A stretch of DNA of 64,000 nucleotides, from assembly GCA_021234155.1 (NCBI GenBank), contig JAJEKV010000068.1:62001-126000 (forward strand), given 5' to 3'. This document shows positions 44,396 to 56,250 of this stretch, piece after piece. Position 1 is the first letter of the stretch, and each line of letters opens with the position of its first letter. Under the pieces are notes generated by a model. That model searched no databases. It had not been told where the DNA came from and saw nothing but the letters and a program-made list of their open reading frames with translations. This DNA is from Isoetes taiwanensis. Its lineage: Eukaryota > Streptophyta > Lycopodiopsida > Isoetales > Isoetaceae. Position numbers and translations under genes: made by a program.

Positions 44396-44405
44396 CCCCA
44401 ACTTA

Positions 44406-44435
44406 TGCCCAGCAACGCTGGGCATCGTTACTAGT
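44406..44435 (+). mobile_element. Helitron 3' terminus (fifth intact copy)
   Basis: Eight-bp stem, AAC loop, spacer TCGTTA, CTAG 44431-44434, host T, preceded by CATTTACAGATCCCCAACTTA. Confidence 0.9.
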
Positions 44436-44802
44436 TATGTTTATGATGACATGCAAGGTGAAGGGCGAAAAGCTCAAGAAATATATAGCTTGCCTATTAG
44501 GGCTTAGGACTTTACCCTAATTAAGGCTAACTGTTCTGTGGTTCACTGCAGGTAACGGGATTTTCTTGCTCCTATGTGTGTTTTCCCATCTATTTGAGTT
44601 GGAAAATCTTTACAAAAAATGATGACGTTCAAGATACATTCATGACAGTGGAGATACTCATTTTAACAAGTCTGTGAGCTTTGTGGTGTTGATACTAAAG
44701 ACAAGGAAAATTCTAAACTTTATTTGTTCTAGGATCCACTATGAACTCCTTTGAACGTAAATACGATGTATTGACTGAAAAACGTACTTTAGTAAATGTT
44801 AA

Positions 44803-45060
44803 CACTACAACCCCAACATTTGGTCCACGGCGGAAAACAACGGTAAAAACAAAATACGAATTGTTTTTTTGAAGATTTGAAAAAAACCTAGACGTAGTTA
44901 TACGGAGGTGTGGTTTTTCAGGGACATGTTGTAGTTGTTCTTAGGGAGTCATAGCTTTTTTTTTCTGAAAAATGTGTGGTTTCTTAAGGAGGTGTAGTTT
45001 CTTTTTTAAGGATGTGTTGTTTTCGCATGCGGTATGGTGTCGTTTAACGTATTGAATCTA
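44803..45060 (+). mobile_element. CACTA-like left end, second copy
   Basis: CACTACAACCCCAACATTTG and the following subterminal TGTGGTTTTTCAGGG / GTAGTTTCTTTTTTAAGG words match 9859-10090 closely. It is followed almost directly by a short 19-bp array, so this looks like a deletion derivative of the 9859-12293 arrangement. Confidence 0.6.
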
Positions 45061-45069
45061 TTCCTGACA

Positions 45070-45345
45070 CCCACTCTAACATGCCACATGGGCTCCAACA
45101 TGCTAAGGTGGCTCAAACATGTCACCTAGGCTAAAACATGCCACCTAAGCTCAAACATGTCATGTGGGTTCCAACATGCCACCTAGGCTCCAACATGCCA
45201 AGGTGGCTCAAACATGCCAGGTGGGCTCCAACATGCCAAGATGGCTCAAACATGTCACCTAGGCTCCAACATGCCACCTATATATGCTCAAACATGCCAA
45301 GGTAGCTCAAACATGCCACGTGGGCTCCAACATGCAAGGTGACTC
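45070..45345 (+). repeat. 19-bp tandem array, second block
   Basis: About 14 units of CCAAGGTGGCTCAAACATG type, with a small TATATA interruption near 45285. Same family as 10633-12293. Confidence 0.92.
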
Positions 45346-46143
45346 ACAAGCCACTATACTCACCTAATTGCTTCCCTGCGTTCCAGCTCTATTGTGCTCT
45401 CAACCAAACTAGAAATGGCCTCAAGCCCCCACTCCTGGTTGAGCTGAAGTCCTGCAACTAGGAAGCAGCTGCGAGAACATGTGGTCCTCTGGTATCAATG
45501 CCTTTAGATCACTTAAACTAAATCAGACTGCTTTTAAGATACTCTTTTCTGAAATCACACCTCCTTCCAGCTGGGATGGAAGAGGGCAACATGGGCAACA
45601 TAAAAGCTTGTTCTCCTTTTCAAACAACAACTATTCCACCATTCAAATCAGTCATGGCAAATCATAAGCAAAGGTAGGGCAGCCACAAATACCCAAAGCC
45701 CTCTACAACAACAAGGCAACGTTTCAGGCCAAGGCATACCAATCTTGAGAAGTCAAATTTCTGCACCTCTTTAAGTTAACTCCGAAAGATTCAATACAAC
45801 AAGACTGCTCAAGAACTAGAATGCTACATATCCCAAGTCTTCTCAACCACTGGGCAAGCCACATCAAGCAAAAAGAGTATCTAAGATGTCGGCCAAATAA
45901 GTCTCAAGCACTCTTCTCACTATAACCAACCTGTTAGCAGAATAGAGTGAAATACCCCAAGCCATGTTGAAAGAGATGTGTTTTAGAGTCTTCAATACAA
46001 CAAATAGCATACAGATTGATGGAAACGAAGTCATTTGAGCCTTTCTTCATAGCCATAGCCATGTGAGGAAGTCGAAGATCGAGAATCTGAGTTGTAGAAG
46101 GAGGCAGCCCATGTTTCCAAACCCATTGAAGAAACGGTGAGTT

Positions 46144-46174
<31 letters not shown>

Positions 46175-46217
46175 GAGTATAGTTACAGTTAAAAGATATT
46201 TTAGAGTTTAGTTACGG
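45346..46217. other. No gene seen; small GATAA microsatellite
   Basis: No recognisable coding. A (GATAA)n run lies at about 46147-46180. Confidence 0.45.
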
Positions 46218-48220
46218 TTTTTTTTTTTTTTTTTTTTTTTTTGAAGGAACGAGATGATTTTTTAATTAATTAAGAAAATATATAAAATCCCGTTAAGTCC
46301 CATAGAGGCTTAACAAGGCACAATATGATAGTAGGTGACAATATAGTTATCCACACAGATGTTTATAAAAGTATCCGGCCAAAATAAGCTTGAAGATATG
46401 AAGATTCTTCACAGCAACAGATGTATCAAAATAGGTAGCCACTTTTGCAAGAATTCACAAAGAAGACCCGAGCGTCTTGCTGAATAATTCACATTGAAGA
46501 TCCGAGCATCTTGCTGAATAGGAAAAAGAGATGCATCCCTGTATTGCCCTTTTGTTGTCATTACTAAAACCGCACAAACAAACAAAAATATTGCAATCAT
46601 AAGGAGGCCAAAGTGCTGACTTTTCCTAAGATCCTTGTTGATGGGATGGTAGGAATAATGGGGCAATTGGGATCATCAGACTGGAAGAGGATATTGAAGC
46701 GGTTTGTGAAATTGCTAGTTGTATCCAAAGTGTATGAGTATTCCTTCCACAACCGGTCTCCGATCGTCTATAGTAATCCTCATTGCATCATGAGTAGAAT
46801 AAGATTGCCATAAGCATCGGCCTAGCATCCCGTGGTGTATAGTATAGTTCTCTCTGACTCAAGAATTGCCTTCAGAAATTCATGGTGATGCTTTTCCATG
46901 AACCAAAATAAGTAGACTGTTTGCATCACTTCTTGAGAAGATTGAAGCCCATAACCTTCCGATTTTGTCCTAATCTCCTCATCATCTATTATCCGCTATG
47001 TGTCCAATGATTATGTGGAGGATAGCATTTGATGCTCATGTATTCTCGGGTCATCACCATATCCGCCACTTCATTTTTCAAAGAGGCCCCATCCTTACCG
47101 ACAAAAGTATCTCGCTTGTATGTGGACCTCTGCACAACTCCATGTATCCTAAGCAAAGAAACTCAATTAGCATTTGTAAATGTGAGCCCGAAATGAACAA
47201 GAGATGATACCCCACAAATTCACCAATTTGATCCCAACACCTGCCATAATTGTCGCTAATAATTTCCTATGTGCAGTAGCACAAAGCTCAATGTCATACT
47301 TAATATGCAATTTGATCCATGTAATAGAAAACCTTTTTGCCATATAAACATCTATTTTGATTTCCGATATTCCATAGGCATAAATAGATAATAGTATTTT
47401 TATAAGTGTCTTCCTTTGTAAGAGATTTATTATAGTAGATCTATCAATGTTACCAAAATATCTATTGATCCAAGACCATAAGGAATCCAACTTAGAACAA
47501 AAAAAGATATGTTCAAAATCCTCAACATTATTACAATTTAGAGGGCAATTGGGAGACACATTAGATTCCTCGCTGTTAATAGCCCTCAAGGCAAGGAACA
47601 CTTTTGTTTGCAATGAGCCAAATGAAGAAGGAAACCTTTTTGCAACATAAGAATTCCAAACATTTTTATAATGAAATTGGTAGCAAGAGGGATCAATTCC
47701 CCAAACACCGGAAGATTTGGGAGGATGAGGACTCATGAAGGAAATTATAGACATCCTTTACCTTATAGCACTTCTTCTTATTTAAACACCAATCCAAATT
47801 ACTATTCAGGATCTGATTAATATTGGAATTTCCCACAATGTTCCTGATGTGCTTGTAAATTTTTTTATCAGTTTGAGAACCCCTAATAGTAGATTTGAGA
47901 TTAGACCAGTTACCCATCCTGTTATTCCTGCCACGCATCTCCCGCATTAATGATACCATAAGATCTCCACTTTTTGTATGTTTGAGGGTGTTTTAGAGCA
48001 AGCACATGGTTTGGATGATCCTTAAAAGTAGGAGACCAAAAGATGGACATGGCAGAATGAAAACTTATATCCTGCTCATATTTGAATGCCGAGAAAATAT
48101 TATTCCAAGCCTTCATAATATTCCTCATAAGAGGAGACATGTTTGATGCCAAGGAGACTTCACAAAAAGCAGAATTCGGCAGCTCATGAGGGACTGAGGG
48201 ATGGTTAATCACTATTTTAC
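46218..48220 (-). mobile_element. L1-type LINE, 3' half, minus strand
   Basis: Poly-A (T25 on plus at 46218-46242) follows CGTTCCTTC, the same tail as other L1 copies here. Coding for the ORF2 C-terminus lies at 47167-48212. The 5' end is truncated near 48220. A target duplication could not be found. Confidence 0.75.
47167..48212 (-). pseudogene. LINE ORF2 C-terminus with zinc-binding RVT domain
   Basis: Minus-strand frames in order: 48212-47922 (INHPSVPHELPNSAFCEVSL, KHPQTYKKWRSYGIINAGDA), 47959-47693 (NSNLDWCLNKKKCYKVKDVY) and 47754-47167 (NVWNSYVAKRFPSSFGSLQT, then CPLNCNNVEDFEHIFFCSKL and LWSWI). The last is the zf-RVT pattern CxxC...EdxeHiFFxC.....W found at the end of plant L1 ORF2. 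Frame switches near 47940 and 47720 show decay. The RT catalytic core is not present. Confidence 0.75.
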
Positions 48221-48854
48221 ATTAGCGATTAATTCCAAGACTTTCAAATCAAACACCAGATTTCCCTGCCTATGTACCTTCAGCAAAGCAAGAAGAAGAC
48301 GTTTCAAAGCAGGAAAAAACTTATGCAAGAAGGAAGAGCAACTCAAGAAAGAGGTATAATTTATGCGTGTTTTTAATTTTTGATAAATTATTATAAAAGT
48401 TGCTATGTCAAAGACATTTCATGAATTTTACGACATGTAGTTGTGCAAAGCTATCTGCAAAGTTGTTGTATAGTTTACAAACTTGCTTTAAGGCTAAGAA
48501 GCCACGTCCAAAGGAGACAGGAAATGTTCACAGCAAGAAGAGGGGCGCAGAAATTGATCAATGCAGAAATCGGCAGTTTGTTTTGTGTCTACAGAGGTCA
48601 GAAGGGTCCGCTTGTGTGCTTAGGCAATGCAAGTAAGTTTTTGTTCGATTTTATAAAAAGGTTTGCTGGATTGAAGCTTTGGTAGCGCATAGATTCCATG
48701 GTGTTGGTCTTAGAGCAATGTTATTAACTGGTAGCTACTGGCTCAATTCATCAGCGCCCAAAGCTTCTGGATTAACTATAGTCTGCACTTTATTCAGAGG
48801 CCCAACTGAAAGAATGCTTGGAAGAATATGCAGCACTAAATATTTCACACATAA
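48221..48854. other. Possible exon debris, no supported gene
   Basis: A basic, Lys/Gln-rich stretch near 48283-48355 ends before GTATAATT, and ORFs 48400-48685 overlap in two frames. Not recognised. Confidence 0.3.
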
Positions 48855-49007
48855 AACCTTCTATGGGGGCAGCTTTCCATTCTTGATCACTATATGACCA
48901 CTATATGAATCTCTTCAGCTCTCCCACGTCAAACATATAGGCCTTTCATTATTATAAGGTATAGGTCATTTTAGTTCATGCCAGACCTGGATGCAACATC
49001 AAACATA
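48855..49007 (-). repeat. 153-bp dispersed repeat, inverted copy of 4432-4584
   Basis: Reverse complement of the repeat following the Helitron end at 4431. A partial tandem copy continues at 49009-49070 (GGGCTTTCATACTTATAAGG). Confidence 0.85.
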
Positions 49008-49070
49008 TATAGGGCTTTCATACTTATAAGGTATACATCATTTTAGTTCATGTCAGACCTGGATGCTAAA

Positions 49071-49531
49071 CCAATCCAGATCTTAGCCAAGTTGAGGGAG
49101 TTAATACTGTGTTGGCTAAATACTGTTTACGCAGAGCATTTACACAACAGAGCAACGTGAAACTGAACTTGAGGGCCTTGGGGAGCCAGCTACACCTGAT
49201 AAAAATGGAAAGGAAATCATAAATGTTTTATAAGGCAAAAATCTGCAAATAACTGATTGTTGGAGTTCTGCGTTGTTGCATCAAAATATTGAGAAGTTGA
49301 AGGATTATTTGGTAAGGATCAAGGTCCCACAGGAATTAGACATTTGGAGGACAAGACTAACCATTCTTCACCAATATCCTATGTAGGAAATAGAAATATC
49401 TCTGACACACAACACGGTACTTGATATGTCCTTTATGTTTTTTATTTTCCCTGTAACATTTTTTATTCACATGTAAAATCACTGGAATACTGCAACTGCT
49501 AGTTCTAACAGGAGTGATGTTACAACGGGAT
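49071..49531. other. No gene seen
   Basis: AT-rich sequence without recognisable coding or RNA features. Confidence 0.4.
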
Positions 49532-50420
49532 ATGGCGCTCAACCCTAGGGATTGGCCGATGACGGAAAAGTATGTGAAAAGTACAGAGGAGGTTACAGTG
49601 TCGAAAACACAGTTCAGACTCTCGCTTTACGCCGCTGCTTGGGCCGCATCGCAGTCGATCTCTCTAGGCCGTTTTCAAAGCTGAAGCAGCGGCCGATTTT
49701 ACCGTGTAATCCGATAAGTCCAAGGTTAACCGCATAACCACCGCACAAACCGAACCCAGAATAAAGAAATAACCCATGGCAAAGAAAAAACCAAGACAAA
49801 ATGGCGTAAGAGGATTCTCATATGGATTCTTCTTGCTGATGCCGGAGGTACTTCCCGAGGGAAAGCCCGGATTTGCTCAAACTTGTTCTCAGCTAACTCT
49901 TGACTTGAAAAACAAAGTTGACAAACGAAAGTTGAAGGCATTAAGAGAAGAGCAAATGGTAATGGCTACAGATTCAAGGCTTCAAGAGACTAGACAAGAG
50001 CAATTGCAGCAGAACTTGAAGGCATCCAGTGGAAGAAGTAAAGGCAAGACATGAAGAAATTAATAAGCTCAAAAAAGGACATCGATGAACTAGAAGAGAA
50101 AATTGAGGAATTACAAGATAACCAAGGAATCAAAATGTGCTTTGGCATTCTTCCCCGCGATGCATCGCTTGGTAGCACAGATCACATCTTCAATCGGAAG
50201 CCACCATCGAACAGAGGATAAAGCATTAAGATCCAAAAATATACTAGTAGTGGGTCTCAAAGAGGAAGAAGGAGAAAATATTTCAGAAATAGTAGACGCA
50301 TCTTTCCGTATCATTATGCATCTTACCAACTCGACACATTCATTGTAGAAGAATTGGTAAGAGAATAGATGGCAGATCAAGACCAATCTTGCTGAAATTT
50401 GGGAATGTTGAAACCAGAAC
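49532..50420 (+). pseudogene. Unidentified small ORF cluster
   Basis: ATG at 49532 gives 50 codons (MALNPRDWPMTEKYVKSTEE, VTVSKTQFRLSLYAAAWAAS) to a stop at 49682. ATG at 49776 gives 92 codons (MAKKKPRQNGVRGFSYGFFL, LMPEVLPEGKPGFAQTCSQL, TLDLKNKVDKRKLKALREEQ, then Gln/Glu-rich helix). A following frame reads KKDIDELEEKIEELQDNQGI, a coiled coil. This may be one decayed protein with a basic N-terminus and coiled-coil middle. No family assigned. Confidence 0.35.
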
Positions 50421-53240
50421 ACGTGTTATGCAACACAGAAGTCATCTCAAAGGTCATAAGATATGGCTTAACACTAGAGTCGTCACATGATGTACCAGAA
50501 AAGGTGCATTTGCACTGCTTGCTTTAAAATTCATATAAAATCAAAGGTTCAATAATCAGTCAAACCCTTCTTATATGTTAATATATAGCAGTCATATTGC
50601 ATGGGAAAAATACCTAAAAATCTATTGGTCCCCGTTATGAGAGTTACACTTAGGTAAGCGCAAGGGGGTCAAGTCTGTTTTGCTTTATGTTTAGATAAAG
50701 TAAAACTGTCTCAGTAAGAAGATTTTTATGATTTTTTTCATTATTTTTGTATTTTTCTTCACGCGTTAGAGAGTAAAACCCAAAAAAATGCATCTCAATC
50801 CGAGATCTGAGAAGGGATATAGGGTTGTTTGAATATGGCAGGGTCAAAGCTGTTGTTTGTCTTCTGTGAACCAATACTGGTTTCTAGAAAGCTGTTCCCA
50901 AATCAAATCTCTAACTTTTGTAAGGAAATGAATTTTGACCTAAAATTTCGAATATAAGTGGTAGACAACTTGCTTTATCTAAGAAAAATGTCCATTAGCC
51001 TTAATGATGAAGTTTTGATTTTCTTTTATTTTTTCTTTTACAAGTGACTGATAACTTATGTCTACATAGGAGTAAAATGATTCAAATTCATCCTCCAAAA
51101 AAATCATATTATGGAAGGTTACTATAGTACAGAATCACTCTAAAAACAAACACGTTAAAAAAGCACATCGTTTGTTTACAAGAAATCAAGAAATGTTTGT
51201 TTTCCTGGGACCATTACTGGTCCACCTTCTTTTTAAAATTAAAAACTCCCTCATCTTAATCAATTTCAGTTTCAATTGTGGGATATAAGCACCTCATAAA
51301 CTACTCCATTCATTAAAAATAATCAATGCTCATCTTGAGGTTTAGAGTAAACTTTCTAGTGTCCATTCCAAGTTATCTGTTAGATTACGTGTTCCGTGGA
51401 TTTCATAAACCTATGCATAGAATGGTGAACTCAAAACATGTATTTTCAAACTTCTCAAGTTGTGGAAGTAATGCAAAAGAATGAAGAACAAATATAAAAA
51501 GCTATAACCATGAAAAATAAAGGTAGACTGCTATGTCTGTTTCCTACTGTTAGTCCACATGGCTTAGGATCATTCAAAAAGCCAGAACATCATCATCTTA
51601 ATTGGTTTTAAACTCGCCTTAAGAATATATAGATTCGATGTATAGTATTATATTTGAAAAAATTAGTTGATTGCTAGAATTGCCTTATTTAATGGTAATG
51701 TTGAAGCACAAGCAAATTGAACCTATATGAATCTCCACTCATTCTTCCAAAAATTATGTTAAAGAAGGTAGAAAATCACCATATCATTGTATAAGTGACA
51801 AATGAACAATAAATAGAGTTTGTAATGATACTTAAAGAGATATACTTCTGTACCCAATTCATCTAATTGTGGACCATAATGGTCCATGTCTATTTATATT
51901 CGTGTCTTACATATAGTAGTATATTATTTTTAACATCAAATTGGAGATCTATTTTGCCAATGAAGCTTAAGTTCATAAAAATTATAGTCTATCATGAAAG
52001 ACAAGCTAAAGTTACTATTATTATACCTAAAATAGGAACTCCTAAGTAGCAAACACGTGTCCTAAGTTTATGATAGTAAAAAATAAGAAGATTTCATCGT
52101 ATGTTTTGCAGTAAGACGATACAAACTATATTTTGAACTTGTATCACATGTTTTGTCAATCACGAGTTAAAAAAGAATGTTACCTTGCTTTAAAATATGG
52201 CAAGCCTAGAAATGGTCCATTTCTATTTTAAATCAAATCTTCTACATAATGTGTTACTTTTAACGTAAGATTCATGTCTATGTTGCCAAGCAAGGGTCAC
52301 ATTCATTAAAAAAATATTGCCTATCATAAAAGATGAGTTTTTTGTACTATTACCTTAACTAAGCTCCAATTTTATGTACTGGCAACCACTTTTAAATATA
52401 AAAAATCCATAGTTATTCACCATATTTAAGTTGATAAACTTCTTTATTATGTAGATATAAGTGGAATGTATGGAATGCATCATTTATTGCCCATAGAAAG
52501 CTTATATATGAGTTTAGTTACACCATTTTAGTTCTAATTTTGTCCTAGATTCTGTGTCAAATCTTCTTTCATGAAAATTGAGATCAATGCGACTTATGGA
52601 GACTTCAAAAAATTATTGGATTATAGCTCCTAGAGTTGACAACTTATGGCCACAAGTCTTACGTCAAAACTTGTTATAGTAAAGGAGAAACAATTCACAA
52701 CCTCAAACAGCGTTTTTGAGCTAAATATGGTTTGACGACTTCATATAATGTTATCTAATAGCAGCGAAACATGAAAACATGCAAATCAACATGCTTTATA
52801 ATAAAACATCAATTACTTTCAATTTTAGAAACGTTTGGACCCCTTTATGCTAGAAAGTTTAGAAAATGCGCCTCGCCCCGGGCGAAAACTGGCCAATTCT
52901 ATAAAGTTTGGGCAATCACCACAACATATAAGTAAATCCATTGGACATGAAATTCTCCATAGCCATAAAGAATCAAGTGAAGATTCCAAAAGTGATGGTA
53001 TCTTATGAAATGGAAATTTCTCTTGTTAGATATCTGGGTTTAAGGGCTAAGGGTATATCGGACCAATTCTCGTGGATGAACCTGTGATAGTTCCAAAGAA
53101 TAACTCTAGTGTTAATGATGATCTTACTCGCAAAATCTATATTGAAGGTAAAATTGAAAGAGGAAGGTAAAATGCCTATATTGTGAATAATAAATTGGTG
53201 ATTAGACACCGGATACATAGGGATGTGAGGCCCTCCGCTT
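50421..53240. other. AT-rich gene desert
   Basis: About 2.8 kb of AT-rich sequence with only short frames (50650-50874 minus, 51867-52049 plus, 53003-53218 minus). No motif, RNA gene or repeat structure recognised. Confidence 0.55.
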
Positions 53241-55140
53241 CTAGTTTGGAATGTACATGGCTTGAGCGAAATACAAGAATCAAAGAACTTGCGCTTGTTT
53301 TCTCAACATGATGTGCTTGCTTTCATAGAAACCTCGGGAACATGAGACCAATAGAGTCTTGGATATACCAGATTTGTTTTGCTAGATTTAGTATGGAATG
53401 CCCAAGGTAACAATAATAGACGAGGTTAGGGCGGATTGCATGCTATATTCGAAGAATATAGCTAATTCAAATACACCGTAAGCAAAGATAAATTCTCTCA
53501 AGACATCCGGCTGAAAATATCTTCGTGTATGACCAGGATTTACATAGCTATTGTGTATTTTGCTCCTTTAGATCCATATCCGCATCTATATGGGACTAAT
53601 GAATTGAGTGCGTATGATCCTTTTATGTATCTTGCGTACATTTGCTATCAAAATACGCATAAAAATGGAAAGGTGTTTATAATCGGAGACTTGAATGGAA
53701 GAATTGGCAGAGACAAGCATCATTGCTTTCGATGAAGGAAACATTTTATGGTTGAATGAACATTCGATGACAGTTCTCATACACGCTTAGTCGCCAGATA
53801 TCAGAAAGAATAAGATGGGTGCACATGTTCTGATCTATGTGAATCCTTTAACTTTATTGTTTTCAATGGTCTTATGAGCCGCACAAACCGCTTTTACTTG
53901 TACCCACCTAATGGACGTAGTACTATTGATCTTCCTCGCTTGAGATCCGTGAGGCAATCGGTATGTAACAGATTTCACATTTCTAGAAAGAAATCCGCAT
54001 TCGATCATATTCCTTTTCTAACATTGTGAAATGCACAGCTGCTTTATCTCCTCCCCCAAAAGTAAAACTTGTATATAAATTGGCAGATAAATATGAAAAT
54101 GCATTGGCACCCGAACTAGAGGTGATACATTTACAGAAATCCTTGGAAGAGAAAAGCAACAGATTGATAAGTGCCATAGTCAATACAGCTGGAGATGTCT
54201 TTGGCTACATCCCTTCTAGGAGGAGAAGCCATAATAAATGGTTTGACGTGGATTGCCTTAAGGCAAAAGGAATGCATGAAATCCACGAATCCTCTGGTTT
54301 ATTGTGCGGGAGAAGCTATAGAAAAATGGGCGCACATGTGATTCACAGGGTATATCTATTGAGCTTTTTAAATGGGGGGGAGATGAGCTATATAGCCTTT
54401 TGGCAGATTTATGTAATGAAGCGGGTTCTTTCCTACAAAATGGTGTCTAAATAGAGTTGTGCCGGTACACAAGACTGGTGATAAAAACGACATAAGAAAT
54501 TATAGAACCATTCTTGTGAGTAATACATTTGCTAAACTTTTTGCCTCAATGCTTGAGCATAAGATTTCTTGTCAAGCGATGAGCGTAATATAAGATCACC
54601 AGGCAAGGTGGTTTCAGACATGAATCATTCTACCTTGGACCATTTAGTCACTTTAAGAGTGATCACGTATGAGCCAAGGGTGCAGGCAATAAGAGGTTTT
54701 GGCATTTATAGATTTAACCAAAGCATTTGATAGAGTGAATCGTATACATCTTGGTCGAAAAGACTTGAGTGGTTGCAAGTTCCTATAGAATTGAGAAAAG
54801 CAGCTTGCATGTCTTTATAATAAAGTTCTCGTTAAGCTTTTTCCTTTCTCGATCCGATCAAATAAAAACACAATTGAGTTAAACAGGGCTGCCCGTGCTC
54901 TCCTACTCTTTTTGGGCTACTCATTGATGAACTTGAATGTTGGATGACGAGATTAGGTGGCTTGGGAGCAAGGCTTGGCAAGTATGTGCTGCAATTGCTA
55001 ATGTGGCATGGAGGCTTCTGTTTTTGAAAATGAACAGGACAGGGTGGCTCAGCTAGAGGCCATCAACAAGCTGAATAAGTACTCTGACCATTATCCAATG
55101 GGTCTTAAGGAAACTTTTCAGATCCATGTGAAATCCCTTA
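53241..55140 (+). pseudogene. Non-L1 LINE remnant: endonuclease and RT
   Basis: Motifs in order, across several frames: LVWNVHGLSEIQESK and DVLAFIETSGT (53241-53340, endonuclease start and catalytic Glu); VFIIGDLNGRIGRDK (about 53670, the GDxNxRxG motif); STIDL and FDHIPF (53920-54015, standing for the DY..SDHxP end); RVVPVHKTGDKNDIRNYRTI (about 54455, RT); LAFIDLTKAFDRVNRIH (about 54700); VKQGCPCSPTLFGLLIDELE (about 54875). Numerous frameshifts and stops make it dead. The HKxGD..NYR and VKQGCPxSPTLFGL pattern is unlike plant L1. It lacks the YxDD region and C-terminus and joins the GGT-rich repeat near 55160. Confidence 0.8.
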
Positions 55141-55164
55141 TCCTTTCACCAAGCTCCATTTATG

Positions 55165-55577
55165 TTAGCGTTTTAAAGGCGGAGGTGGTGGTGGGCGTTT
55201 TGAGGGGGCGGAGGAGGTGGGTGTTTAGGAGGGGGCTGAGGTGGTGAGTGTTTAGGAGGGGGCGGAGGTGGTGGTGGTGGTGGTGGTGATGGTGGTTTAG
55301 ATAGAGGAGGTGGTGGGCGCTGAAGGCTGAGGTGGTGGTGGGCGTTTTGGAGAAGGAGGAGGTGGGTGTTTAGGAGGGGCGGAGGTGGTGAGCGCTTTTG
55401 GAGGTGGGGTGTTTAGGAGGCGGGAGGTGGTGGGCGGTTTGAAGGCTGGAGGAGGCTGGGCGCTTTTGAAGGTGGAGGGGGTCGAATATCAGTTATCAAG
55501 GTCTTAACTGACATGCTTTCTAATCCAAGCCATCGCCAACGTCCATCGCAGCCTCGAGAACATGGATCTATGAACCT
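55165..55577 (+). repeat. Partial fourth copy of the 583-bp GGT-rich unit
   Basis: GTTTTAAAGGCGGAGGTGGT and the following blocks through TCGAATATCAGTTATCAAGG and AACATGGATCTATGAACCTG match 22570-23000. It stops where a CACTA-like end begins at 55582. Confidence 0.9.
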
Positions 55578-55581
55578 GACA

Positions 55582-55782
55582 CACTCACCCCGGTTTTTGG
55601 TCCACTGTTGAAAACATCAGCTTTGGTAGGTCTACATGTCCTGTTTTCAAAGAATCCTACATGTGGATTTGTGGAGGTATGGTTTTGTTCGATAATGGTG
55701 TTCTTTTTTTCGGGACTAAAACATCCAATCGTTGTTTTGTAGTTTCTTCTATTGTGACATGTCATTTTATAATACAATCCAC
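55582..55782 (+). mobile_element. CACTA-like left end, third copy
   Basis: CACTCACCCCGGTTTTTGGT followed by CCACTGTTGAAAACA aligns with CACTACAACCCCAACATTTG GTCCACAGCTGAAAACA at 9859. Its subterminal repeats have drifted to a TACATGT-based motif. Confidence 0.45.
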
Positions 55783-56250
55783 TGTAGGAAAGAATACTTG
55801 AATTTCTACATGTCTAATAATTCTATTGTCACATGTCTTTATAGATGTAGGAAAGAATATTTGATTCTCTACATGTCCTATACTTCCACTCACATGTCTT
55901 TATAGTAGTAGGACGTAGTACTTTTATTTGCTAAGGCATTGTAGGAAAGAATACATGAATTACTACATGTGTAATACTTCTATTGTCACATGTCTTTATA
56001 GAAGTAGGAAAGAATACTTGATTCTCTACATGTCCTATGCTTCCATATCACATGTCTTTATAGTAGTAGGACAGAGTACTTTATTTGCTAAGGCATTGTA
56101 GGAAAGAATACATGAATTACGACATGTGTAATACTTCTATTGTCACATGTCTTTATAGAAGTAGGAAAGAATACTTGATTCTCTACATGTCCTATCCTTC
56201 CATACCACGGGTCTTTATAGTGGTAGGACAGAGTACTTGATTTGCTACAT
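55783..56250 (+). repeat. 157-bp tandem array, three units
   Basis: Units start TGTAGGAAAGAATAC at 55783, 55940 and 56097, exactly 157 bp apart. Each contains internal sub-repeats of CTACATGT and TCACATGTCTTTATAG. It follows the CACTA-like end and is probably its subterminal repeat region expanded. Confidence 0.88.

Larger units (their letters stand above)
40552..44434 (+). mobile_element. Complete non-autonomous Helitron (3,883 bp)
   Basis: Starts TCTTATATTATAATGTTATT after host A (40551), matching 15 of the first 20 bases of the Helitron at 23582, followed by CCAGCCCTAGATCCGACGG. Ends with TGCCCAGC-AAC-GCTGGGCA (44406-44424) and CTAG 44431-44434 before host T. It holds gene fragments (40919-41116, 42322-42890) and no Rep or helicase. 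Confidence 0.8.

Noticed and set aside
49776-50054. Maelstrom/HMG-like reading of the MAKKKPRQNG...FFLLMPEVLPE start
   Set aside because: The likeness is short and low-complexity; no HMG core residues follow, and the rest is a generic coiled coil.
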